NCBI GenBank assembly: GCA_021495925.1
Contig: JAKEKT010000062.1
Location: 124,001-188,000 of the forward strand
From: Diplodia intermedia
Lineage: Eukaryota; Ascomycota; Dothideomycetes; Botryosphaeriales; Botryosphaeriaceae
Length of the DNA: 64,000 nt
Direction: 5' to 3'
The translations under genes were made by a program, and so were the position numbers. The notes beneath the pieces are model-generated. The model ran no database searches, had not been told where the DNA came from, and worked only from the letters and a program-made list of their open reading frames with translations. Shown piece after piece: positions 33,887 through 45,500 of this stretch; positions within the stretch are counted from its first letter, which is position 1; each line of letters begins with the position of its first letter.

Positions 33887-36800
33887 ATGGCGAGCGCCGG
33901 CACTCCTCGTTCGCTACCCAACGCTCCACCGCCATCTGCCGACATGGACAACAATCGACCGCGCGGCATCGTATTGGCGGAGGTCGCCGGCAAGGCGCTG
34001 TTCTCGACCAAGCTCGGCCAGGTTGCACCTCGTCCGGTACCTGATCCACCCGAGCCAATGATTGCGCGCGCACCTAACATGAAGTTGGACATCGCGCATC
34101 AGATCGAGCGCTTTGTGCAGCGGCTGCGCGACGAATTCCCCGCCCAATGCAAAGAAATCTTCGTCGGCTACTACACCATTCACGACTACTTTGACGCTTA
34201 TGACATTCACCGCCTCGGAGAGAGGTATCTCACTTCTGCGCTTGACCGCATCGCGACGCACAACAGTACCGCTGTTCAGAACTTCGTTCTCGAGTGGGTT
34301 CCGCGCAATCCTCCCAAGATGCGGAAGATCTGCTATGGCACCACGCTTCAAGAGTTGTTCAGCGAAGGTGAAATCAAGGCCCGCGGCGAGCTTTTCCTCA
34401 CCCTTGCGGTTATCAGCATTCGTAATGCTCTTGAGACAACTGCTAAGAAGCGGGAGGCACGTGCAAAGGGCCGCGATTGTGTCATCCAAGGTGAACAGAC
34501 AACTGTAAAGCTGGAGGCACCCCAGGCAGAGCCAATGCGGGTCGACGAGAATCAGACATCCAGAGTCGCCCCCGGCCTACTCCGCGTTGGTTGGCGCCAG
34601 CCTCACGCACCTCCTGCAGCACAGGTTGAGTTTGTTCAGCACACCGAGACTGCGCGTCCCTCCAGCGTTGTCACCCCATCCAGGCCTGTCATGAAACCCC
34701 ACGCTTCTGTTCGCAAGAATAACCGGGTTGACATCTCGGCCCCTGCCACACCAATCCTACCCCAGCAGTCGCCATACCCAGCCATGAAGCCGAATCCCTC
34801 CAAGAGCAAGCCTCGGGCGCAGCCGTATCATTCCAATATCGGCATGGTTCCACCAACGCACCAGAGGAATCACAGTACACCGCGAATGAACGCTATGACA
34901 CCTGGTTTCATTCCTCAAAGCTCTATTTACGGTCCTGCTCCAGTTGTTCCTACGCACGGCCCACCTTCTCAGACTGCCACGCCCCAGGGCATGGCCGCTC
35001 AGCTCTACCTGCCTTCCGCCCCGTTCCAAGGTAACCCTCATGGGTTTGAAGTCGGCGCAATGCACAGAGATCTTAGTAAGCTACATATTATTTCCCTATG
35101 TGGTATGCTGTGGTCCAAAACTGACTTTAATTCAGATCACTATCCCGACTTCCCTGGTCCCTACAACATGCAGTCGAACCCTCCGGGCATGCATTACGCG
35201 ACACCTCAAGCTACTCCGCATATGTCTGCTGCACAACCCGTGGGAGCTCCCGGATCGGTCGGCTACATGCCCATCTCAAACTTTCCGTCACCTTCAATGG
35301 TACACCCCAGTTTGGCCAACATGGCCAACATGGCTAACTTGCAATATGGCGGGACGATGCAAGACATGAGACCGCGGCGCATGTCAGGGCCGGCCCCGCG
35401 TCAGGACTATGGTCCGCGTTCTCAGAACAAGCATTTCGGAAAGGGTTATCGTGGCGGTCGTCGCAATTCTGTACGCGGTAATTACACTGGAGGCAACTTC
35501 CGTACCCCTGCCCCCGGCCAACTGGGTCCCGCCGGCGACCTTCCTTCAAACAGTATGCTTCCCGCGAGCAGCAGCGAGCCATTCCCGGCTTTCTCACCTC
35601 ACCTCGAAGCGTCCAGAATGGCTGAATCTGGAAATCGCCCGCCTAACAGTCGCGAAATCAAACCCGCCGTCTGGGTCCACAACATTCACCACGGCCTTGA
35701 ACATGATGAAGCTGTCAAGGAGCTGAAAGCGCACTTCGAACAACGCCTCAACAGGCCTGTCATGGATGTTAGGGTCAATGCTGACAAGAACAACCATGCA
35801 TATGCCCTTGTCACTATGTCAACCTTCTTCGATGCGAACTTGGCACTGGGTCTGCATCAATCTCTCTTCCACGGCCGCCAGCTAACCGTCAAGATCCCCA
35901 CAAAACATGAGCAACAGATGCCTCCGGGCCATGACCTTACGAAGGGCTACCCGCTTCCTACGCCTCCGCTGTTTTCCCAGTCTCCGGCCGTTAGGCACAC
36001 AGTACCCTTGAACCCTAACGAATATGGTGTCATGGAAGCACTTGACAAAAGCCGTCGACCTTCGGCATCAGAGCGCCGTGCATCGACTGCTACAACCAAC
36101 CAGCGCAGCCGTGGTCCTTCTCGTACCTATGAAGCCACTGCCAATGACCCCATGTCCTACTCACCTCAAGATGCGCGGCGCTTGCAGCCAACCGAGCTTC
36201 CTAAGCTGGCGGTCATGGATACTATGCAGCAGACCATCACGGATACTGCGCAGCAGACTGTCGTGGATATTACGCAGGCTCCGCTGCACCAGCCTACTTC
36301 TGCCACGGCTGTGCCAGTAACTGAGGAGCCTGAACAGCGTCCTGACTCACGCGCTTCATCTTCAGCAGCTTCCAACAAGCAGAAGAAGCGAAGTATCATG
36401 CGCCGTAAGAAGGGAGGCTCGAACAAATCTGGGAGTGGTACCACGACTCCAGAGCCTTCTACAACTGGCTCCATGGAACGCACTGCTGTGGTCGGAATGC
36501 AAAGTCCGCTTGAGTCCACTACGAAGTCCCATGAGGATGATGCTGGTCTGGTGGACAAGAAGATGTCTGCAATCCTTGAGCGCCGCGAGCAAGAGAGGCG
36601 GAACAGGCCTACTCTTCCAGAAGGTCAAGGCTTGAGCGAGACAGCCTCTGACCATGCTACGGTCAAGAAGGAGGTCAGCTCGGTCCAAGAAAGTTGCGAA
36701 AGCAAAGACGGGGGTGTGGACATGGCCGACACAAACGCGGAGGACCCAGAGAAGACATCCAGTCCGCAAAATGTTGCCTGCGAAGGCGGATCACAGACCG

Positions 36801-37950
36801 AGGCAGGTAAGGCAGAAAAGCAAGGTCTCAACCTGCGACGGGCTAAAGTCGCATTGCCGGATATCAACATCCATTCTCGCAAGGAGAAGCAAGCCCCGCC
36901 GTCCACCGCATCTTCCACACGTGTGAGCTATGCTCAAGCGGCTGCTTCGGCCAAAGCACCCGTCGCCATGGCTACCTCTGCTGTTTCCGCCCCTTCTCCG
37001 GTTGTAGAGAACGAGTCCGAAAGCAGGTATTACACCCCTGTAGAGATTCTTCCGTCTCCTTCGGCGAAATCCGAGGGGACGCTGGTACAGGTTACGCCGA
37101 CGAAAGCTACCACGGGCCCGACGGAGGATACAACGCCCGAGAAGGACGATAGCTTTGTTACTGTGCAGGAAGAGCCGCCTTCGGTCACGAAGGAGGACAA
37201 GTACCCCGAAGGTCTCACACACGAGCCGAACAAGCAAGCCGATGATAGTCGCACAGTCTCTCCTGAGACCGTCGACACTCCTACTACCGCTCTTGCGGAT
37301 GGGCTTGAAACGGCAGAGACCGCTGACGGAGAGGCTTCTACGGCGCAGGCAGAGGAGTGTTCGGTATCTGAGAGGACATCTTGGGCTGAGGATGTCGCAG
37401 ATCATGCCGAGTCCAGCTCCCCTGTCAAGGTCAAGCCCAGTGAGCCCGTTGAAGTCAAGCCGAGCTCCTCTACCGAGATCAATCCCAGCTCTCCCATCGA
37501 GACCCAGGTCGGAGCAGACGAGGATGCTGACCAGACGGAGAGCTCTAAGATGGGAAGTTCCGATGTAACGGAGGGAACAGCGAAGTCTGTCACTCAGCCC
37601 AGCAGTTCGATCCACCCGAATGCGCGCTCTAAGGGCGAGAAGAAGAAGCAGCCAAAGAAGGGAAAGTCGTATGGCAAGAGCAAGAAGGGCTCATCCGGTA
37701 GGCTTGTAACCCCTCCCCAATTCCGTTAAGAGACTTACAAACCCGCAGCGCCCAAATAGCAGACTCCTCTTCGAACAACGGCTTCGAGCTTGTAGGACTC
37801 TCTTCCGACGAAGACTTCGAATTCGTAGGATCTCCTTCAAACGACAGCTTCGAACTCGTAGACTTTGCAGGCGGGAGCGACATGAGCACCAAGTCAGACT
37901 CAGATGACAACATGATAATAGTCAAGACCTCTGGAATTACCCATGGCTGA
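33887..37950 (+). CDS. Large RRM-type RNA-binding protein with C-terminal LIR-like repeats
   Basis: Exons: 33887-35075, 35136-37697, 37760-37950 (1313 residues). Intron 1 (GTAAGC...CAG, 60 nt) has no in-frame stop; intron 2 (GTAGGC...TAG, 62 nt) avoids an early stop and opens a 63-residue tail. I start at ATG 33887 (GAGCCATGG); an in-frame ATG at 33611 would add 92 residues. A conserved-looking helical N-domain (~25-200) is followed by a long Pro/Gln/Met-rich disordered region with an RG-rich patch (~485), an RRM-like fold at ~566-650 (AVWVHNIHHG, NHAYALVTM, HGRQLTVKI), and a Ser/Thr/Glu-rich, Lys-rich tail. The final exon holds three 11-residue repeats beginning F-E-L/F-V. It is probably an mRNA-binding regulator; the exact target is unknown. 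Confidence 0.8.
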
Positions 37951-40300
37951 TAGCGATAACAGCTATTTGCATGGATTGTAACAAAATGCTACCGAACTCG
38001 ACAAGGGTTTCATGGCGGATGGGAACTTGGAAGGAAATTAAGGGAAGAAAATCATACTTCGGGGTTGAGGGGGGTTCATTTTCCTGGTGGCATAGGCGGT
38101 CATATAAAGCTAAGAAAATTGGAATTCAAATGTTGATTTCCTACCAACACTGACTGCTTTAGCGTCTTTGGAAAGCTGATTGTTCGCAGATAAGCACCGA
38201 GCCGGTCTCTGGCATCGCAACGGCTTTGCTATCCGGCATAGGCGGTCCAACGAACCATCAGAACAACGGACAAGATTCAACATCCCCACCAGCGCCGACC
38301 GATTTCCATAGCATCTCGCCACGGAAGATGGCATGGATCATGCAACACATTTGCGAGCCATGTATTGTCTCAACGAGAACTCCGACCGACACTTCAGGTG
38401 GGACGGGTTGGGCTACGATGATCTACCCAGTGTGGTTCTTGCGCTCAACTGACCTGCACTAGCACACCTGACTGTGCAGGACAGACTTTCCGCTCCACCA
38501 CGTCTCCATCGATCATCCGGAAGAGATCCACGGCAGAATCGAAATTTTGAGCTCAAGCCGGTTTGCCACACCGATGGCAAGTGCTATCGTAGGGGATGGG
38601 GCCCATCGCCACTGCGTCGACGGAGCGAAGCGGGGTCATGTCGTACTGTCGCTCTCCCGATCCACGTTGCAGACGGGAGCTAGTTTTTCAGCACAGATAT
38701 GGAGTACGCGGTCGCGAGACGGTATAAAGGGTGGCGATAGCTCTGGCGGACGGCACGGCACGATTTCAAACCTTATGGCCTTCCTGTGCATACCGCAACG
38801 AGCTCTGTCGCTGGGCAGTCTCAAGAGAGGCCTTACTCTGGACGTCGACAAGAGGTTTGCCACAGATGCCATGAAGACTACCGGTCAGCCACCGTGCAAT
38901 GGCAAAGCATCAGAACTGGAGGGCAGAAGGCTACAAACTACTAGCATCACCATGCGGCAGTTGCCAAATGAGGCAGTCTCTTGAGGTGGGAGAGGGACTT
39001 GGTCACGTATGGCAAAAACCGGGTGAGCATCACCATCAAACAGCGCACCAGCCCTTTTTTCGTGGATGCACCTCTCACCTCCTTTTCGCCGCGACAGCCG
39101 CCAGCGGCAGGACCCGTATGTATAGACCGCCTTTGACGATGCATAGGTCGGTCCTCTCCCCACTCCAGCGTGGCCCTTGCGGACAACACAGCAGCAACCA
39201 GAGACCATGGGTCCCTGGCGCAGCGGGAAGGAATGGAAAAAGGCGGGACCAGCGGCTAAAGCACTCATCACCGCGATCAGAAGGAAGCTCCACCGGGAGG
39301 CGTCGACAGGGTATCGTTAGCCTTGCATGAAGCGGCGCTCCTTCTCTCGCCCTACAACGACGGCTTCCCGGCCTGTCGGCTCCCCTGCAGGGCATTGAAG
39401 TCGGGAAAGCGAGCGCTCACACACGAATTTTTTACTTACCGCCTTTCGATCGAGCCCACGCAGCCAAAGACCCGTACGCGGCAGTGCCAGCGCATCAAGC
39501 CCAAAGGACCGCAGGATCGTGGAGCGAGCCAGGAAGTCGGATGTTTCTCAGCAAGATGGGGCAAGAGCGAGGGCGAGTCGAAGCAAGCGAAGGGCGAGGA
39601 TCGGCTGACAGCAGCGTGCGGCGCGCAGGCGAGACGAACCGAACATCATCGCCGTGAAAATCCTCACGTTGTCACACTCCCGGCCCCCACCTTGCTCAAC
39701 TCAGGCAGCATGTCATGCCTTGACCCTCTATTCGAGAAACGGCTCCACAACAACGTGCTGCGCATGCCGGGGTGGCATCAGGGGATTGCGGGCATGACAA
39801 TGAGAGGATGAGGGGAGATGAGGTGGATTTGGAGCGCCGCCCCGTACGCCGTCTCCGCTCGCACGTCGCAGTCGAATCGAGGGTCCGCAAACGCCGTCCG
39901 CTCCTACCTCCCGCTGCGGCAGGGTGTCATTTCGCCCGGCCAATGATTGGGCAGGCCCAACCGGAGACAGCACATCCCCTTCATCTGCTGGCTCGGAGTC
40001 ACTCCGTTGGCCCTTGTCGGCACCTCCGCCCCGAACCCAAGCCCCTCGTCAAGGCCGCCCGGCAGAACATCGCACAGCCTCGCCGATGAACGGGGAGCGG
40101 CGGCGTAATTGCGGCGCCGCGCAAGGCTCCAGCGGGGAAACTCAATGGAGCATGGAACCTGCCAACGAAGACGCAAAGAAGGCATCGATGTGCAGCTAAC
40201 ACGACACATGGCCACCACGCAACATGCAGCGTCCATCCGCCCGCCGCCCTGTCTTCCGGAAATCGCCATCCTGTCGCTCACCCGTGCCGTTTTCGTGCGA
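37951..40300. other. Gene-free region, segment 1
   Basis: The start of a 16.2-kb stretch without recognisable genes. Frames here (for example 38547-38984 and 39323-39811) carry no motif, no codon bias like the neighbouring genes and no plausible splice chain. Confidence 0.5.
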
Positions 40301-43300
40301 AGGCCCCCCTCCTCATTCGGGGCCAAAGCCGCAGCGCGCTGTGGTTGTGTTGCCTAGCGACTCGTGAAGGGACGCGCCAGCACTACACACACCGCTCGCC
40401 GACGGGGAGATTGGGGATCAAGGGCACGTCGGGGTCGGTCGTACCTCCGCTCGCCGGCTCCTCCTACGTACGCACGCCTTATGGACGCTCGAGCAGATAT
40501 TATGAATCGACCGGACGACGCGGGCGGCCGCAGCGACTCTCTTTTTCCCGAACCCACCCAATCGGCGTACCTGAGAAGGGCAAGCCGACTGATCTTTCTT
40601 CAGGGCTCGAGGCCATCTCCAGCGATCGCCCCGAGCTCATCGTGCTCTGCGATCGGCCCTTGCTACGCCGAAAACGGTGCGGCTACGTACGTGGTCTTTT
40701 GCGCAGCGGCGTGCCTACGGGAAGAGGGAAGGCTGACGGGTGGCTGCATCGTCGTCGTCCCACGGTGCATCGTGCCCTCCTCCCCCGGCGGCGCTTCGAG
40801 AGCCACGCCGATGGGGCGGGATAGGACCGACCGGCGCGGCGGCTGAGAAGGCCCGCATCTCCGCCATTGCGCCGCGCGGACGCTAAAATCAGCGAGAAAG
40901 ATAATCGGCTCTGCAGAAACCCGGAGAGCCGGGGAAAGAAAAACAGCACGAGCATGGAGGCGGGCGTTCGTCCGTTCGTTCGAAACGGAGCGAGAAGACA
41001 ACAGTGACGGGGGGCGTCGATGGCCGCCGCCATGCGATGATGTGCGTTTTCCCATCTACACACAGCGGGCGCTTTTTTTCGGATTTACACCGTCGGCCGT
41101 AAATCATCAGGCAACCTGAGAGGGGGGTGGTCTTTGCCCTCTCGGCGGTTCTTTCACTCTACTCTTTCGCCATGTTTGTGTTTATTTGTCTGTCAGCTAT
41201 TGGCTCTCCACAATCGCCCATTTGCCTCCGGGGAGGGGAGGGGAGGGGTGGGGGACCGAGTGCCAATGCCAATGTCATGCCGTTGCGCTCGCGCTGCCGC
41301 TGGCCCCTCCTCGTCGTCGTCGTCGTCGTCGCCAACTGGGTCCTCGCCAGCGCAGGTTCATGCTGATGGGGGGTGATGAGAAAGAGACGAGCGCCGATCT
41401 CCGCAGGCGCCCACCCCTTTCGGCAGGTCGTCCTGATCTCGGTCTTCTATCATCATCGACGAGACGGAGGCCACGTCCGTTTGTTGGCACGAGACCAGCA
41501 GGCACGCGAGGCGTCCCGGCCGGCTGGGTTCCTTTCGGGCTGGCTGGCCGCTCTGCTGGTTCCTTTGAGCGAGCATCGCGAAGATACGGTGAGCGCTTGC
41601 GCCGCTGGGGTGGTGAGGCAATGGACGGGGCGTCCGCATTCGCCGTGTCTTCCTCTTCCTACACTTCTTCTTAGCTCCTTCGTTTTATTTGTTTTAGCTG
41701 GGCAGCGAGGAAGGCGAGAAAGAAGAATCTGCAAGAAGAGGGGAATGCTTGTTTGATCGTGGTTCATCATCTGCTGCAGATACGCCACATCATCGCCGAC
41801 CAAGCGGCCATCACTGATGATCGGCATTGACATTCTCGCAGTCCCGGACACGCGAGCAGGAACACGTACAGGAGGACAAAGCGTGCAGAAGAGGGGCGTC
41901 GATGGGGTTCAGCAGCGCCGACGCGTCGATGGGCGACTGGCTGGCGTGGGAGACGAGGGCCACGAGAGCAGCAGCAGCCGGTAGCTCAATGTGCGCCGTT
42001 ACCCTGCTGCCCACATCTGACGACAACGGATTCACATAGCCGCGAGGAGCCGCCCGTTTGGGACCCAGTGATCATCGGAGAGAGGAGGGGGGAACGGACA
42101 ACTGACAAGTGGAAGTGGGCAGACACGCTTTTTCCAAGTTTTTTTACTGTTGCTCGAGCCGATATTGACGAAGAGGGGCGCGGGCTTGTCCTGAGCGTGC
42201 GCCGCTGCGTCCTCCCTCCTCCCTCATCTCTGCCTAGCGATGCTCATCCCGTCCAACCGAGCATCGCTACGATGAAAAAGATCGTCTCGGATGAGGGCCG
42301 GAAAGCGGGCAAGTCCAATGGCTTCCGCTTTGCGGTCCAGACGCAGGTCTGCGGTCGTTGATGATGAAGACAAAGGATGAACATCAGGACGATCGCTGTA
42401 CGCGCGGGCACGTCGATTCGATCATCCTCCCCCCCATTGTTAGTCCCGCTGCTTACTCCCGGGGGCCCTCTTTTCCCGGCGGTCTTACGAAGGAATTCGT
42501 TATCGTTTTTCTCCTTCGCCCACTTGGCGTCCATTTTACCATGCCCTTTGGTCCTTCCCCCCTTTGATTAGCTTTGCTGTTGCGCGCGTCGGGGTCATGC
42601 ACCAACCCGCACGCACGTCAAAAAACGCCCTCGTGGCCCTCACTCTCTCTTTTTTTCGTCAGGGGACCCCACACCACCAAACCTTCTTTTCGTTTACCGG
42701 TCTCCGATCTGCGTCCACCATCTCTCGACGAAAGGAGGAAAGCACGCGGCTGCGGAGCGCGGAAATAAGAAACCGTACGATTTTCGCGGAGATTGCCATG
42801 GGGGAAGGGGAAACGACAAAGATCATTGATGATGGTGAACAGGGGTCCTTGGACCTCCCCCATCGCCCTCTCTCTTCCGTCCGTCTCTTTGACGTGCCGG
42901 TAGTCTTTGCGCCCTGCGGCCTCGCGTTGTGATTGCGATCTCGGCCGTTTTTGGTTCATTTTGCTTGGCGCTTTTTCCCTCTTTCCCCCCATCCCCTCGT
43001 GTCAGTGTGCATCTCGGGCCCTGCGTTGCGCCGCAACTGTGTACTAGGTACCGCGCTGCGCCGTGCGTTGGCACGCGTCGTGCGTGCCTAGCACGAGCAA
43101 CGGCCAGCGAGCGCTTCGACCTTCCTCGCCGGGGGCGTCGAAGTGGTCGTCGCCAAACAATCCGCGATACGGCGCGCGCGCCCCTGGTAAGTAAGTAGTA
43201 GGGCTGGCTGGCTGACTACGACGTACGTACTCGGCATGCTTGTTTCCCCACCACTACGCCTCATCAATCTCACCCACATGGCCGCCATCGCCAGGCCTTT

Positions 43301-43687
43301 CTCTCCAGGGCCTTGCTTGCCTGGCGGCTGGGGCCCTGGTCAACCGTCGGGCCGGCCACGCTCTCTCTCTCTCTCTTCCGGTTCTCCTTTGGAGGAGGCG
43401 CCGTTGTCGTCCGTACGCGTCGTCTCCCCGCTAGCGAACGAAGCTATTGTATTTCGTGCATTGTCTTCTTGCGGGGGCGCGTGTGCAGCGAACATGCTTG
43501 CCCTGACCTACCGCTACCACTATCTCGCCTCGCCTCGCCCCCAATATCTCTTAGGTGCCCGCGAGAGAGATCTCCGTTGGAGGAGGAGGGGCCACTTGCT
43601 GAACAGTCTGCCTACAAGCGTTTCTCGCGTCTCGCGTCTCGCCTCGACGCTTTGATGTTTTTTCTTTCTTTGACGATATCGAGCGAA

Positions 43688-43708
43688 AAGAGAGAGAGAG
43701 AGAGAGAG
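43688..43708. repeat. AG dinucleotide microsatellite
   Basis: About ten AG units in non-coding DNA. Confidence 0.9.
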
Positions 43709-44794
43709 CGCGTGCCATGGCCCGCATGATCAGACAATTTCGCCGAAATACGGCGAGCGGGCAAAAAAAGAGAGGACAATAGGGGCCGGGGGCGCTTGGG
43801 GTTAGGTTTGGTTGGGGGGTTGATGATATAGCGAATCTTTGCTTAGTGAACGTTAAGTAATCAGGCGGCGGCGACGACGACGACGGAGGATGGTCCCCCC
43901 TCAGGAATTTAGCGTTCGTCGTCGTTACCAATCCTCACCCCTGCTCTCGGTGAAATAGGGTCCAAAGGACCACAAAATGATCGAGCATGGACGATGTTTT
44001 GCCCTTCGATTGCTCTTCGGTCAAACCCACTTTAGAGAGACAGAATGGCATAGAAGAATTAAGGAGGAGGGAGGAAAAAAGTGCGCTGGCACCTTTGCCC
44101 TCCCCGCTGTCTCATTTCACGATGATGAGGTGTCAATCTGCTGGCCCGGCTCGGTTGATGACGCTTCCGGGCCCGTGCTTTTTTTTTTGGGCGGTGCGTC
44201 CGCTCGCGTGCGTGCGTGGGCGCGTGCGTTCTTGTTTGCGTTGGTCGACAACTTTGCGCGCGGATCTAGCTCCGGTCATGTGATCCGGACTCTCGTGATG
44301 GAAGTGAGGAAGAGCCCAAGACAAAAGCCAACGTCGTTGTTGTTCCGTCGATCGGTCGTACCCGATGTTTCTATTTTCGTTTTCTTATTTTCCGAGACTC
44401 CATTCCCGAGTAATAAGGCCGTTTTGGATAAACTTGTTTTGATCCTCCCCCCCTTCAAAGTCTAATAATGATGGAGGGTGAGGGGACGATTCAGTTAATT
44501 GTGGACGGAGACGGTTAGGAAGCCAGCCGGTCAGACAGAAGAAAAGAAGCCATATCCTGCCCTCTGCACGTACCAGGTCACCGTTGCTTCCGCCTTGGTT
44601 CCATGCAAGGCGCGTCGGAGCTCGGCATTTCCGTCGACGTTCCCAATGAACGGCAGGCTTGCCTGTTTCCCGGGCAATACGATGCCCTCTTGCGCGGAGA
44701 CACCGGGAGTAAGGAGATGGAAATACTAAGTTGAAGGAAAAAGGAATGAGGTTGACGCCAATAGCGGTGCGCTGGCATTGGTGTTAGCGCAGCA

Positions 44795-44824
44795 GCCGCC
44801 GCCGCCGCCGCCACCGCCGCCGCC
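44795..44824. repeat. CCG trinucleotide repeat
   Basis: Near-perfect CCG repeat with one CAC interruption, in non-coding DNA. Confidence 0.85.
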
Positions 44825-45500
44825 ACGGCGCGCCGACAACACACGCAGGGCCACAGGGCCGTCCGCCCCTAAGGCCGTCCACAGCCCTACCTTCCGAGCG
44901 GGCACCCGTCCCTGAGCCGGGGCGTTTGTGCGCTGTACGGCCTTCTTCAGGCCGGCCTTCTAGTGGAATAGACGGAAGCATGCACAACAGACACGGCGCC
45001 GCCCGTCTTCTAGCGTGTAGATAGTGGTTAGGTAGCGGCCGAGATTCACCCGGCCAACATGTACTACGACTCGAGAAAGGAACGGGAAAGTGCTTGTGGG
45101 AAAAAAAGGTTGGCCGGAAGAAACAATAGGACGTCTTCCCTCCCGGTCGGGCCGTGGCATGAGGTTCACGGAAAATCCTCCCTCTGTGTCGTATTCGTTA
45201 CGCCTTCCCCGAGGCGGGACAAATGGCATGGTTAGGCGGCAGAATAGCAGGCCTGTCGTGTCATGATTGACTTGATTGACTCGAATCGTACGCCGTGCGG
45301 GCGTTATTGGGGGGGAGATATGGCCATGTTGCGCCCGCGAGTCAATAAGGTCGTAAATCGTGGCCTGTGATTGGCCGTCGTGCACAAGGGTCGAGGGAAA
45401 GGCAAAGGGAGATCAGCAGCAGCCGTCGCCGCGCGTGACCAGGGCTCTGTCCTGACGGTTACTGCCGCTGCGCCCGACTGACTCTCTTTCACTTTCTGTG

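Larger units (their letters stand above)
40301..45500. other. Gene-free region, segment 2: pyrimidine/purine-tract rich
   Basis: Many long CT- or GA-rich runs alternate (for example 41110-41170, 42205-42235, 42640-42665, 42960-42995, 43355-43400), like the CT-rich blocks usually seen just upstream of fungal genes, but here no gene follows. The segment also holds (TCG)n at 41311-41332, (CT)n at 43361-43377, (AG)n at 43688-43708 and (CCG)n at 44795-44824. No protein motif was recognised on either strand. Confidence 0.5.
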
